From: Bacillus sp. ZZV12-4809
GTDB taxonomy: Bacteria > Bacillota > Bacilli > Bacillales > Cytobacillaceae
Assembly (NCBI RefSeq): GCF_009849585.1
Contig: NZ_VCRN01000007.1
Coordinates: 1 to 64,000, forward strand
Length of the DNA stretch: 64,000 nucleotides
Direction: 5' to 3'
Shown: piece after piece, positions 9,125-16,980 of the stretch
How positions within the stretch are numbered: the first letter of the stretch is position 1
How the letters are laid out: each line of letters opens with the position of its first letter
Position numbers and translations under genes: made by a program
Notes under the pieces: model-generated
What the model saw: only the letters and a program-made list of their open reading frames with translations
The model's database searches: none
What the model was told of the DNA's origin: nothing

Positions 9125-9170
9125 TTATATATTCACCTCGCCATTTGATTATTCTATTATTTAACTGTTC

Positions 9171-9185
9171 AATAGTTTAACTATT
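9171..9185. promoter_or_regulatory. probable MarR operator
   Basis: A perfect palindrome AATAGTTTAACTATT lies upstream of the MarR gene. Partial half-site copies flank it (TTAACTGTTCAATAG at 9160-9174 and AACGTAGTTAA downstream). Size and position fit a MarR dimer site covering the promoter of the MarR-MMPL operon. Confidence 0.65.
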
Positions 9186-9409
9186 AACGTAGTTAACTTT
9201 AAGGGAGGTAAATTGGATTGTCAATAAAAAAAATCGCTCCTGCCTGTTTGCTGTTATCTAGTTTGAGCCTTTTTACTAAGCATCATATTCTCTGACAAAA
9301 CTTCTTTGGCTGGGCATAGAGATTATTAAATAAAGTTACTTTCTTTGCTTCCCAAATTAGTTTTATGTAAAATTCATAAAAAGACGATAGTAGTGAAGGG
9401 GCGATTTTA

Positions 9410-9949
9410 ATGAAAGTATTGGCCTTGCTGGGCAGTACGAGAGAAAACGGAAATTCTGAGTATTTGGCTAAAAAGATCGTAGAAGGCACTGACCACACCC
9501 TGGTAAAATTAGCGGACCTGAATATTGAACCGATTGTGGATAAGAGGCATACTGATGGCGGCTTTACACCAGTCGATGACGACTATGAAGAATTAGTGCA
9601 GCAGATGCAGTCACATGATGTTTTTGTATTTGCCACCCCTTTGTATTGGTATGGCATGAGCGGTCAGATGAAGGATTTCTTTGATCGCTGGTCACAATAT
9701 TTACGGGATGAACGATTTAACCTCAAAGAGGAGCTGGCTAAGAAGAAAGCTTACGTTGTTATCACAGGCGGCAGCAGCGCAAAAGTAAAAGGACTTCCCC
9801 TTGTTCAGCAATTTCAATACATATTTGATTTTGTCGGGATGGAATTTGCCGACTATATCATCGGCAGCGGAGTAAAGCCGGAAGAAGTGAGAGAAGATTC
9901 ATTTGCATTAGTAAAGGCTGAACAATGGAATAAACTTTTCATAAAATAA
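9410..9949 (+). CDS. ywqN: NAD(P)H-dependent FMN reductase (YwqN-like)
   Basis: This 179-residue flavodoxin-fold protein starts MKVLALLGSTRENGNSEYLA, the FMN phosphate-binding loop of NADPH-dependent FMN reductases. It has the ring-binding segment ATPLYWYGMSGQMKDFFDR near residue 80 and ITGGS near 117. It resembles B. subtilis YwqN. It probably uses NAD(P)H to reduce FMN, quinones or azo/nitro compounds in the cytosol. The AAGGGGCG site before the ATG fixes the start. It is a single gene sharing a bidirectional terminator with the convergent MscS gene. The LLM monooxygenase 5 kb away could in principle use its FMNH2, but nothing shows this. Confidence 0.87.
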   Translation: MKVLALLGSTRENGNSEYLAKKIVEGTDHTLVKLADLNIEPIVDKRHTDGGFTPVDDDYEELVQQMQSHDVFVFATPLYWYGMSGQMKDFFDRWSQYLRDERFNLKEELAKKKAYVVITGGSSAKVKGLPLVQQFQYIFDFVGMEFADYIIGSGVKPEEVREDSFALVKAEQWNKLFIK

Positions 9950-9979
9950 AAAGGCGGGACTCTAAGTTCCGCCTTTTTT
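9949..9979. terminator. bidirectional terminator
   Basis: The stem AAGGCGG(G)AC / GTTCCGCCTT has A- and T-tracts on both sides. It separates convergent ywqN and the MscS gene. Confidence 0.88.
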
Positions 9980-9985
9980 ATCTTA

Positions 9986-11086
9986 TTAGGTTTCCTGTCT
10001 CACTCTGCTGTCTTTTTTCAGCTGGTTTTCACCTTCAGGATCCAAGTATAGCTTTCTGCTTGGCATAGCAACATATACACGCTCATTTTCAAGGATATCC
10101 ATGATTTCAAAATTGATTTCTTCCTTAATTTTCAGGAATTCTCCCCAGTTTGTTGTTTTAGTGAAGAAATAAAGGAAGATATCAAGCCCATTTTCTTTAT
10201 AATCGTCAAAGGTGACAAAAATGGTTTCTGGATGAATATCGGGATGATTCTTTAACAGATACTCAATCTGCCCTATAACATTAGCCATTTGATCCTTAGT
10301 CGTATCATGAGTAACGCGCAATCTGAAGCTTATTTGCCTTTTTCCCATCTTGCTCCAGTTTGTAATTGATTCATTGGCTAAAGTAGCATTAGGAACTGTG
10401 ACCAGCGCCTGTGCAAATGTCCTTACTCTGGTGCTCCGGAAAGAAATATCTTCAACCGTACCCTCTACGCTTGGCGTCATAATCCAATCTCCAATCGTGA
10501 ACGGCTTTTCTGTAATAATGACAAATCCGCCAAACAAATTTCCCAGTACATCCTTGGCAGCAAAAGCAATGGCAACACCGCCTAATCCGAGCCCCGCTAC
10601 AAACCCATTCACATCGTAGCCAAACTCCTGGGCAACAATGCTAAAACTAATAGCCACAATGATAACTCTCAATGCCTTGGAAATGAAAGGAATAAGAATG
10701 TTATCAATCTCAAGATTATACCTAACTTTTAAACTAGTAAAAAGGGCTGATGATGCGGCTGCCATATTGTATAATCCCCACGCAAGCAAAATAATGTATG
10801 AGGAGCTTATAATATCTAAAAACAAGGGGTTTTTTTGATTTAGATATGGAAAGTAACCAACAGACACATAGATCCCTATTATGATAAAAAAACCTTGAAT
10901 CGGCTTTTGAAAAGATACAAATAGATGTGAGAAAAAGTCGTTTGGCGCTTTTCTGCTAATCTTTAATAAAAGAGTAAATACATATTTAGCGAAAAGCTTC
11001 CGGAAAATGAGAAACAGCAGAAAAATCCCAATGGATATTCCCAGGTCCAATAATTTATCATTTGTTAAATAAGATTCCCAAAACAT
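9986..11086 (-). CDS. yhdY: MscS-family mechanosensitive channel (YhdY-like)
   Basis: This 366-residue protein has about four N-terminal membrane helices. The pore-lining helix contains GLGLGGVAIAFAAKD (near residue 170), the Gly/Ala-rich pattern of MscS TM3, followed by the beta domain (ITEKPFTIGDWI...GTVEDISFRSTRVRTF) and an alpha/beta C-terminus. It opens under membrane tension to release osmolytes. It resembles B. subtilis YhdY, which also lies near the crcB pair yhdU/yhdV, so the local order is conserved. The AAGGAGG site before the ATG is strong. Confidence 0.9.
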   Translation of the reverse strand: MFWESYLTNDKLLDLGISIGIFLLFLIFRKLFAKYVFTLLLKISRKAPNDFFSHLFVSFQKPIQGFFIIIGIYVSVGYFPYLNQKNPLFLDIISSSYIILLAWGLYNMAAASSALFTSLKVRYNLEIDNILIPFISKALRVIIVAISFSIVAQEFGYDVNGFVAGLGLGGVAIAFAAKDVLGNLFGGFVIITEKPFTIGDWIMTPSVEGTVEDISFRSTRVRTFAQALVTVPNATLANESITNWSKMGKRQISFRLRVTHDTTKDQMANVIGQIEYLLKNHPDIHPETIFVTFDDYKENGLDIFLYFFTKTTNWGEFLKIKEEINFEIMDILENERVYVAMPSRKLYLDPEGENQLKKDSRVRQET

Positions 11087-11185
11087 TTTATTACCTCCTT
11101 GATGCTATTTGCTATCATAACATAATTCTCCGAGGCAGGTTATCATACAAACTTCCCTAAGTATATACAGAAAACTGTTACTTCT

Positions 11186-11554
11186 TTATTTGAGGAGGGA
11201 TCCCAGTTCGATTCCCAGGAAGGCCAGAAGAATCCCGCCGCCATAGCTCAAAAAAGTATATAGAATAAGCTCCTTTTTCCTTTTATCCATGTGCAGCTGT
11301 ATCGCCTCAAGCTTCAAGGTAGAAAAAGTGGTGAATGCCCCCATATACCCTGTGCCAAACAGCATAAAAAGACTTCCTTCTATTCCGGAGCCTACCATGA
11401 CTCCAAGAAGAAGTGAACCAATTAAGTTAATGACAAGCGTGGCAGCGGGGAAATTCGACACAAACTTTTTACTAATGAACTGACTGACCCATAGCCGGGA
11501 TATCGCACCAAAGAAGCCGCCTATCCCCACCATTAAAACATATAACGTACTCAT
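11186..11554 (-). CDS. crcB: CrcB/Fluc fluoride channel subunit
   Basis: This 122-residue, four-helix membrane protein is of the Fluc family, which lets fluoride leave the cytosol. It has the family signatures LVINLIGSLLLG and GAFTTFSTLKLE (the Phe box and Thr/Ser fluoride path). The start was set at the ATG at 11554, which overlaps the stop of the upstream crcB by four bases (ATGA) and has AAAGGAG before it; the longer frame lacks support. Its pairing with a second crcB suggests a heterodimer, as in B. subtilis YhdU/YhdV. Confidence 0.93.
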   Translation of the reverse strand: MSTLYVLMVGIGGFFGAISRLWVSQFISKKFVSNFPAATLVINLIGSLLLGVMVGSGIEGSLFMLFGTGYMGAFTTFSTLKLEAIQLHMDKRKKELILYTFLSYGGGILLAFLGIELGSLLK

Positions 11555-11928
11555 TCGGCTTCTTCTCCTTTCCACACCTGAAACCCCCGTCGGCTCATCC
11601 ATAATCCGCCAAAAAGGGAGGCTGCAACATAAACAACGGCCAGAGCTGTATTTCCATTGAGAAAGAGGGCTGCCGTTTCAACGCTTACTGTGGAAAAGGT
11701 GGTAAAAGATCCAACAAAGCCAGTTCCGATTGCTGTTTTTATATGAGCCGGCATTGAAGCACGCATCATCAGACCAGTCGTTAGCCAAGCCAAAAGAAAA
11801 CTGCCAACCAGATTAACCATCAAAGTAGCAAACGGAAAAACGGTGCTTTCATGAAAGAGAAGAACACCAATGCTATACCGTAAAGAGGCACCCAAAAAAC
11901 CTGCTGCCCCTACCCATAAATAAATCAT
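11551..11928 (-). CDS. crcB: CrcB/Fluc fluoride channel subunit
   Basis: This 125-residue paralogue of the downstream gene has four membrane helices and the signatures GASLRYSIG, LMVNLVGSFLLAW and GSFTTFSTVSVE. It is translated first in a two-gene operon (TGGAGGGAG before the ATG). Dual-topology homodimers are replaced by obligate pairs in many Firmicutes, and the tight overlap fits that. I looked for a fluoride riboswitch in the leader (11929-12030) and did not see one; only a GC-rich stem AGCGCC/GGCGCT at 11977-11998 stands out. Confidence 0.93.
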   Translation of the reverse strand: MIYLWVGAAGFLGASLRYSIGVLLFHESTVFPFATLMVNLVGSFLLAWLTTGLMMRASMPAHIKTAIGTGFVGSFTTFSTVSVETAALFLNGNTALAVVYVAASLFGGLWMSRRGFQVWKGEEAE

Positions 11929-12032
11929 GCAGCTCCCTCCATATTCATTAGTCTGTCCATATGAACAGCGCCTTGCCCTGTCGGCGCTTGCACTTAACGG
12001 TAATTGGCGTATATTTTTTTATTTTACAATAA

Positions 12033-12073
12033 AATGACTCCTGCCAGTTACTATATAACTGACAGGAGTCATT
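12033..12073 (-). terminator. long hairpin terminator
   Basis: An 18-bp stem with one mismatch (AATGACTCCTGYCAGTTA and its complement) has a short loop. On the minus strand it is followed by TTTTATTG. It ends the transcript of the minus-strand membrane-protein gene at 12103. Confidence 0.8.
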
Positions 12074-12102
12074 AGCCCAAAGGCGGTTATAGGGGAAATC
12101 CA

Positions 12103-12537
12103 TCACCTAAAAAGACGTGCACTTTTAATAAAAAAGATTGAAAGAAGCAGTCCATATAACAGATGGCCTAACAGCCAAAAAAACATGGCAGAAATAGATG
12201 TAAGTTCAGGGGTTCGAACAGATAATGCAGTCGTTGGATAAAGGAGGACTCCTATAATAAAGGTGATGAATAAAGTGCGGGTGATAATTTGGGTTCTGTT
12301 CCAGCGGTATTTATTTATTATGAAAAATAGGCAGACTGCTAAAATACCGGAGATGACTAGGTGGAATACAAATTCGATTGATTCGGGAAAATTGTAGTTT
12401 TTTAAAATCGGAAAGTAATCCACATTTAATAGCAAAGTGTACACTTTTATATCAGTGGATATCTCAATCATCTTTAAAAATAACCCCAGAAAAATTCCAG
12501 ATAGCATTCCTGTAAATATTACCCAAAGCCTCCGCAT
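12103..12537 (-). CDS. hypothetical membrane protein, four helices
   Basis: This 144-residue protein has four predicted membrane helices (about residues 3-22, 57-78, 88-107 and 117-138), a Lys/Arg-rich loop KYRWNR, and a short tail KSARLFR. The ATG at 12537 was preferred because GGGAAGGATAGGA lies just upstream; the longer frame (to 12573) has no ribosome site. It lies 37 bases after a SinI-like gene on the same strand and may be cotranscribed with it. I do not recognise the family. Confidence 0.65.
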   Translation of the reverse strand: MRRLWVIFTGMLSGIFLGLFLKMIEISTDIKVYTLLLNVDYFPILKNYNFPESIEFVFHLVISGILAVCLFFIINKYRWNRTQIITRTLFITFIIGVLLYPTTALSVRTPELTSISAMFFWLLGHLLYGLLLSIFFIKSARLFR

Positions 12538-12574
12538 TGATCCTATCCTTCCCATTAATCGCAGGATAATCAAG

Positions 12575-12727
12575 CTATTTATGGTTTTCTTGAATCTTGC
12601 CTTTAATAGGCCCTATCGTGGATTGTTTCATAAAGTCCTGTATTTCCTCAATTGTTAACCCCAGCTGTTTGGCTATCAATATGAGCTCTACCCATTCTTT
12701 ATCAATTTTCCCCTCACAGGTTTCCAT
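12575..12727 (-). CDS. SinI-like anti-repressor domain protein, 50 aa
   Basis: Read on the minus strand from ATG at 12727, this 50-residue peptide contains EWVELILIAKQLGLTIEE followed by IQDFMKQ. That is the SinI dimerisation signature (EWVELM.EAK..G.S.EEIR.FL in Bacillus SinI). SinI binds the repressor SinR and frees biofilm matrix genes. An in-frame GTG at 12739 (VEKGMET...) is an alternative start; GAGAG and AAAAGGG are the only candidate ribosome sites. No SinR-type HTH gene adjoins it. It follows the decayed TetR gene on the same strand. SinI-fold domains also occur as the tail of SinR-like proteins, but no HTH precedes this one. Confidence 0.7.
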   Translation of the reverse strand: METCEGKIDKEWVELILIAKQLGLTIEEIQDFMKQSTIGPIKGKIQENHK

Positions 12728-12763
12728 ACCCTTTTCCACTCTCCCGTAAAGATTCTGTTCCCC

Positions 12764-13393
12764 TCAGAAGTCTTCATTGAGTGCTGCTTTTTTAATCATT
12801 CGATAAAGGAATAAATTGACAATTTCTCCTGCTAAATCTTCCGGAGCCTTTATCCCTTTAAATAAGTTGGTTGATGTCAGGCGTTCAATAATTCCTGTCA
12901 GACTCTCTGCGACAATTCCCATATCAATATCTTCACTGAACTATCCTGACTGTTGCTCTGACAAGAGGTTTGGCTTCAATTTGACCAGCAAGTATCTCCT
13001 GAAATTCGTCGGCATCCAAAGCAACACAAAAACCGATGAGTCAAATGCTGATTTTCCCTAAAAAATGCAAAGATAGCTGTCAGATCTGAGGTTTTTCGTT
13101 CAGGCAATGATGACAAATCAACACCTGTTTCCACACGGCTACTGGAAGTAAGCTCAGAAATCCGTCTGCGAAACAGGTCGATAAGCTCCTGAAAAATGGC
13201 ACCTTGGCATCAAAGTAAAGGTAAAACGAAGGCTGTGTCAGACCTGCCCTTTTCACAATGCTGCTGTTTGTATGAAAATAGCCTTTCTGGGCAAATTCCT
13301 CCGTGGCAATTTCAAGAAGCAATGCGCGGCGCTGCCCTCCGCTGGCCCCTATTTCCGTCCTCTGTGGCCCATTAATAACAGCTCCGTCTGCAT
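12764..13393 (-). pseudogene. TetR-family regulator, multiply frameshifted
   Basis: Minus-strand fragments in different frames together spell a TetR protein. They include an HTH segment (LLEIATEEFAQKGYFHTN..IVKRAGLTQPSFYLYF), then after a frameshift a middle part (ELTSSSRVETGVDLSSL..RKTSDLTAIFAFFRENQHLTHRF), then a C-terminal part ending FLYRMIKKAALNEDF and TGA. At least two frameshifts and an internal loss break it, and no start codon is in frame with the HTH. The longest intact piece is 80 residues (13080-13322). It is therefore a decayed gene. Confidence 0.75.
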
Positions 13394-13532
13394 TATATTA
13401 CTCACAAGTATTACCTAATATCACTATTGGGAAAGCCTGGGAATTATCTGAATTTTACATTAGTAAATAGAAAAAGTTGTGTCATACTCAAAAAGGGAAC
13501 GTATATTCTTATTTTACACTGGGGGATGTGAA

Positions 13533-13680
13533 ATGGAAAGTGTTGAAGCAGCTTATATTGCGGGAATAATAGACAGTGAAGGAACCAATCACTCTAACCA
13601 GGAGACATGCGAGTGAGCAACGCCGTTTTTTTCTAACTATAGCCCCTTCTGAGTTTTGTTTTCATACTTATTTTCTTTAA
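13533..13680 (+). pseudogene. LAGLIDADG homing endonuclease remnant
   Basis: ATG at 13533 begins MESVEAAYIAGIIDSEGT, a clear first LAGLIDADG motif (A-YIAGIIDSEGT). The frame then breaks. Shifting by one base after ACC continues as ITLTRRHASEQRRFFLTIA, the expected following strand, up to TAA at 13678. So a one-base change plus a large deletion has left only the first motif. Free-standing LAGLIDADG genes occur in Bacillus genomes, usually near introns; none is visible here. Confidence 0.65.
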
Positions 13681-13846
13681 TAAGATCATAACTCTCTCAT
13701 TTTAAATAGGATTCAAAGCGAATTCCTATAAATGACCATTACACTTTTTATTTAATGGGTTGAAAAGCAATATAATCAATTTAACAGGGTAATAAAATGT
13801 TAGGTTAGCAGCCATGAATTAAAATTATATGTAAAAACAATTTAAA

Positions 13847-13871
13847 GGGACGCTGATAATATCAGCATCCC
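13847..13871 (-). terminator. terminator of lanT
   Basis: The stem GGGATGCTGAT / ATCAGCGTCCC (one mismatch, loop ATT on the minus strand) lies immediately after the lanT stop codon. It is followed by TTTAAATTGTTTTT. Confidence 0.8.
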
Positions 13872-13879
13872 AACAGTAT

Positions 13880-16030
13880 TTATCCAACAGTCTGTACATC
13901 TTTTTTCTTCATATTATTATACAAATTGTAATAAAGTCCTTCTTCTTGGAGCAAGGTTTCATGGGTGCCATTTTCAACTATTCTTCCTTCCTTCAAAACA
14001 ATGATTTTATCTGCATTTTTAATTGTCGATAACCTGTGAGCAATTATAATTTTTGTGCTATTTAACTCTAAGAGGCTGTCGTGAACAATCCGTTCAGAAA
14101 TATTATCTAGAGCACTTGAAGCCTCATCCAATACTAAAATAGGGGTCTTTCGAATTAATGCACGGGCAATTAATATACGCTGAATTTGCCCTCCTGAAAG
14201 ATTATTACCACCTTCTGATATCTTAGTATGAAAATTCATTGGCAGACTCATAATATCTGAGTAAATATTTGCTTGTTTGGTTGCTTTAATAACATCCTCA
14301 ATAGCTATATCCTTTTGAAACATTGTGATATTTTCGAGAATGGTTCGATTGAATAATTTTGATTCCTGAAGAACTGAACTAATCTGTTTCCTTAAAGAAA
14401 CCCTGGTGTGCTTGTCCATCTTATAATGATCTAAACTGATCTCTCCATCCGTAGGAGTATAAAATCCTAACAGCAGCTTTGCCAAGGTACTCTTTCCTGA
14501 TCCAGATGGTCCAACAATTGCCACAGTTTCACCTTTCTTTACCTTAAATGATACATTTGAAACTACCTGGTTAGAATATTTGGAATATTTAAAGCAAACG
14601 TTTTTAAATTCGATCTCTCCTCCTAACTCCATATTTATAAATTCTTTACTATAATCTTCAGTTGTTGAAGTTATTACATCTTTTATTCGCTGAAAATAGG
14701 ATCCTATACTTAAAATTTGAGTGTAACTGCTGCTTAGAGATACGATCGGGCTAATGAACGAAGATGAAATTGTACTAAAAGCTACTAGAACACCTATAGT
14801 AATATCACCTCTTATCAAATAAAAACTTCCGAACCATAACATAGATAGAGGTACTATTAATTGGATTGAACTAGTAATGGCTTGAATACTTCCACTCCAA
14901 ATATTTAATTTTTCCGCAGTTTTAACCTCTTTCGTAAAGCTTTCTTGCCAATTATTAAAAATAGTATTTTCTAAACCTAACATTTTTATATCTGAAATAC
15001 CGTTTATACTATCCGCTAAAATTGTTTGTACATCTGCCTGATTTGATACATTCTCATCAGAAAGTGTTTTTATTATCCGGGTATTAACTAATAGTACTGT
15101 TACAATTAGCACACTGATTGAGATTAAGATTAAACTTAAGGGGACTGAATATGTAAACATTATTATCATGTAACTAATCACTAGCAACACATCAATAAAC
15201 AAAGAAATGGTTGTGCTTGATAATAGTTGTTTAATTAGAGAGTTGGAATTTGCTCTGAATATTAAGTCTCCACTTGCCCGATTTCCGAAAAATAAGTAGG
15301 GTAACCTTAACAGGACACTCATAAATTTTGACATGATCTTAACATCTAAACTGGATTGGAATTTAGCGATAACTAAAGATCTAGAAATAGAGAGAAACAA
15401 GTTACCGAGTAGAATAAATAGTAATACTGCTCCAGTACTAGCCAACAAATTAAAATCGGTAGCCCCTAAGATTTTATCTGTAAACTTCTGTGTAATTATA
15501 GGAATTGAAATAGCTACAGCTTGCAGGAAACATGTCAAGAGAATTAGCGTGAATAATAGCTTTTTTGACTCTTTTAAAAAACTTAAGAAAACATTTTGTT
15601 TTTGTTTTTTCTTTTTAGTAAAAGCATCAGTCGGAACAGCAGTTAAAATGTTTCCCGTAAACGCTCCAGAGAATTCCTGAATAGTATATTTCTTCCTCCC
15701 GTTAGAGGGATCTACAATAAAAAAATGTTTTTTAGTAATCCTTTCCAAAATAACATAATGATTATAGTTCCAATGTAATATTATTGGTAAATCAAATTGC
15801 TTCAGCCCGCCTACATCCACTCTGTACCCCTTACTCTTCAGTCCCATTTCATTGGCCATACATGCTATATCATAAAATGAATAACCGCTTGCTAATGATC
15901 CATATTCATCTCGAAGTTCTGATAATGTGACATGATGACTATGATAATTTAATAGCATAGCTAAGCATGCTAAACCACATTCACTATGCTCCATCTGACC
16001 TATAAATGGGAGCCTTTTCTTAATTTTTAT
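13880..16030 (-). CDS. lanT: peptidase-containing ABC transporter of the lanthipeptide cluster (LanT)
   Basis: This transporter cuts leader peptides at the double-Gly-type site and exports the product. Order: C39 peptidase domain (residues 1-125) with Cys18 in SECGLACLAML, His91 in NYNHYVIL and Asp107 in VDPSNG; six membrane helices (about 150-420); ATPase with GPSGSGKST (Walker A), LSGGQIQR (signature), ILVLDEASSALD (Walker B) and IAHRLS. All catalytic residues are intact. The start is a problem. AAAGGAG (16046-16040) sits 9 bases before ATA at 16030, and no ATG, GTG or TTG lies at the right distance. The only standard start, TTG at 16114, has no ribosome site. LanT is divergent from lanA-lanM. 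It ends with its own terminator. Confidence 0.9.
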   Translation of the reverse strand: MKIKKRLPFIGQMEHSECGLACLAMLLNYHSHHVTLSELRDEYGSLASGYSFYDIACMANEMGLKSKGYRVDVGGLKQFDLPIILHWNYNHYVILERITKKHFFIVDPSNGRKKYTIQEFSGAFTGNILTAVPTDAFTKKKKQKQNVFLSFLKESKKLLFTLILLTCFLQAVAISIPIITQKFTDKILGATDFNLLASTGAVLLFILLGNLFLSISRSLVIAKFQSSLDVKIMSKFMSVLLRLPYLFFGNRASGDLIFRANSNSLIKQLLSSTTISLFIDVLLVISYMIIMFTYSVPLSLILISISVLIVTVLLVNTRIIKTLSDENVSNQADVQTILADSINGISDIKMLGLENTIFNNWQESFTKEVKTAEKLNIWSGSIQAITSSIQLIVPLSMLWFGSFYLIRGDITIGVLVAFSTISSSFISPIVSLSSSYTQILSIGSYFQRIKDVITSTTEDYSKEFINMELGGEIEFKNVCFKYSKYSNQVVSNVSFKVKKGETVAIVGPSGSGKSTLAKLLLGFYTPTDGEISLDHYKMDKHTRVSLRKQISSVLQESKLFNRTILENITMFQKDIAIEDVIKATKQANIYSDIMSLPMNFHTKISEGGNNLSGGQIQRILIARALIRKTPILVLDEASSALDNISERIVHDSLLELNSTKIIIAHRLSTIKNADKIIVLKEGRIVENGTHETLLQEEGLYYNLYNNMKKKDVQTVG

Positions 16031-16277
16031 GACTATCCACTCCTTTTGAATGTTATGTTCAATTGTTGTTAAAAGGAAGACAGGTAATTTCTTAAAAAAC
16101 ACGGTTAACGACAAACGCTTTAGAAAAATTACCCTTAGGGAGGTTAATACATGATAAATTATATAGTTTGATAGTTACAGTTTCAAACAAATATTCCAAA
16201 ATATAACTATTTTCATATTGAACTAGAAATCGGTAGAATGCGCGAGAATTTATTGGATTTTTTAATTAATCCTTAGC

Positions 16278-16325
16278 ATAACTATAGTTATATTATTTGA
16301 CTATTTAAAATACTTGTTGAACTAT
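16278..16325 (+). promoter_or_regulatory. probable lanA promoter with upstream palindrome
   Basis: The 14-bp perfect palindrome ATAACTATAGTTAT (16278-16291) is followed by TTGACT (16297-16302), a 17-bp gap and AACTAT (16320-16325). The -10 is weak, so a regulator may act at the palindrome. The divergent lanT promoter should also lie in this AT-rich 256-bp gap. Confidence 0.45.
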
Positions 16326-16386
16326 GTTTTTTTTTGCATTAGCATTCTATTTGCAACACGAAGTAAAATTTTAGGAGGTAGGAATT

Positions 16387-16659
16387 ATGTCAAACGAAGC
16401 ACTAATTAAAGCCTGGAAAAACCCAGAAGAAAGAGGGAGCGCTAATCACCCAAGTGGCAGAAGCTTCAACGAATTAAGCTTTGAAGAAATGATCGCTGTA
16501 AATGGAGCAGCTGAAACACAAGCAACTCCAACCATTATTTCAGCACTTACGCTACCAACAGCTACTCAATGTATTTCAGCTGCCGCATCATTAATTGGAA
16601 GTGCTTCTCTAAGCGCGATCAGCGGTATTGTAACATATAACAAAAACTGCCTTGGATAA
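16387..16659 (+). CDS. lanA: lanthipeptide precursor 1 (LanA1)
   Basis: This 90-residue precursor has a leader with SFNELSFEEMIAVNGA ending in a GA cleavage site (residues 40-41), as in class II leaders read by C39 peptidases. The core (42-90) starts AETQATPTI and is rich in Ala, Ser and Thr, with seven Ser, seven Thr and only two Cys (62 and 88). So at most two thioether rings can form, and many Ser/Thr would stay dehydro or be reduced. The segment before ATPTI recalls the extra few residues that a second protease removes in cytolysin and lichenicidin. A strong TAGGAGG lies before the ATG. The gene is followed 15 bases later by a second, related precursor. Confidence 0.9.
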   Translation: MSNEALIKAWKNPEERGSANHPSGRSFNELSFEEMIAVNGAAETQATPTIISALTLPTATQCISAAASLIGSASLSAISGIVTYNKNCLG

Positions 16660-16674
16660 TAGGAGGGAACTAAT

Positions 16675-16914
16675 ATGAGTTCTGAAGAAATCATTTTAAG
16701 TTGGAAGAACCCTGAAAGCCGTCAAAAAGTGGAGAATCATCCGTCAGGTACAAGTTTTAATGAATTAGAGTTTGATGAAATGCTATCAGTTTGTGGTGGA
16801 AGTGGAGATATTAAACCGGAAGCAACACCTACAATTGCTCTTACTTCTGCACTTGTATCAGCACCAGCTAGTTTTGTCGGCTCATACCTTGTAACAAAAG
16901 TATTTTGTAAATAA
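16675..16914 (+). CDS. lanA: lanthipeptide precursor 2 (LanA2)
   Basis: This 79-residue partner peptide shares its leader with LanA1 (SWKNPES..NHPSGTSFNELEFDEM) and has a true GG site at residues 41-42. After GG comes SGDIKPE and then the core ATPTIALTSALVSAPASF..., ending VFCK. The extension is like NDVNPE of lichenicidin and GDVQAE of cytolysin, which a secreted subtilisin removes. The core has four Ser and four Thr, but only one Cys (78), so one ring at most. An AGGAGGGA site precedes the ATG. Two different cores with similar leaders mark a two-component system. A Cys at position 40 within the leader is unusual. Confidence 0.9.
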   Translation: MSSEEIILSWKNPESRQKVENHPSGTSFNELEFDEMLSVCGGSGDIKPEATPTIALTSALVSAPASFVGSYLVTKVFCK

Positions 16915-16922
16915 TTTTACTG

Positions 16923-16957
16923 AAGGGCCAAAAATGTTATTGCGTTTTTGGCTCCTT
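16923..16957 (+). terminator. attenuating hairpin between lanA2 and lanM
   Basis: The stem AAGGGCCAAAAA / TTTTTGGCTCCTT has one bulge and no clear T-tract after it. Hairpins at this place in lantibiotic operons usually allow partial read-through, so precursor mRNA exceeds synthetase mRNA. Confidence 0.6.
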
Positions 16958-16980
16958 TCACTATAAGAAGGAGGGGTACC

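Noticed and set aside
11929..12030. Fluoride riboswitch upstream of crcB
   Set aside because: The conserved core and pseudoknot segments of the crcB RNA motif are not visible; only a simple stem is present.
13399..13879. Prophage or insertion sequence boundary
   Set aside because: Apart from the endonuclease remnant there is no integrase, transposase, att-like repeat or phage gene.
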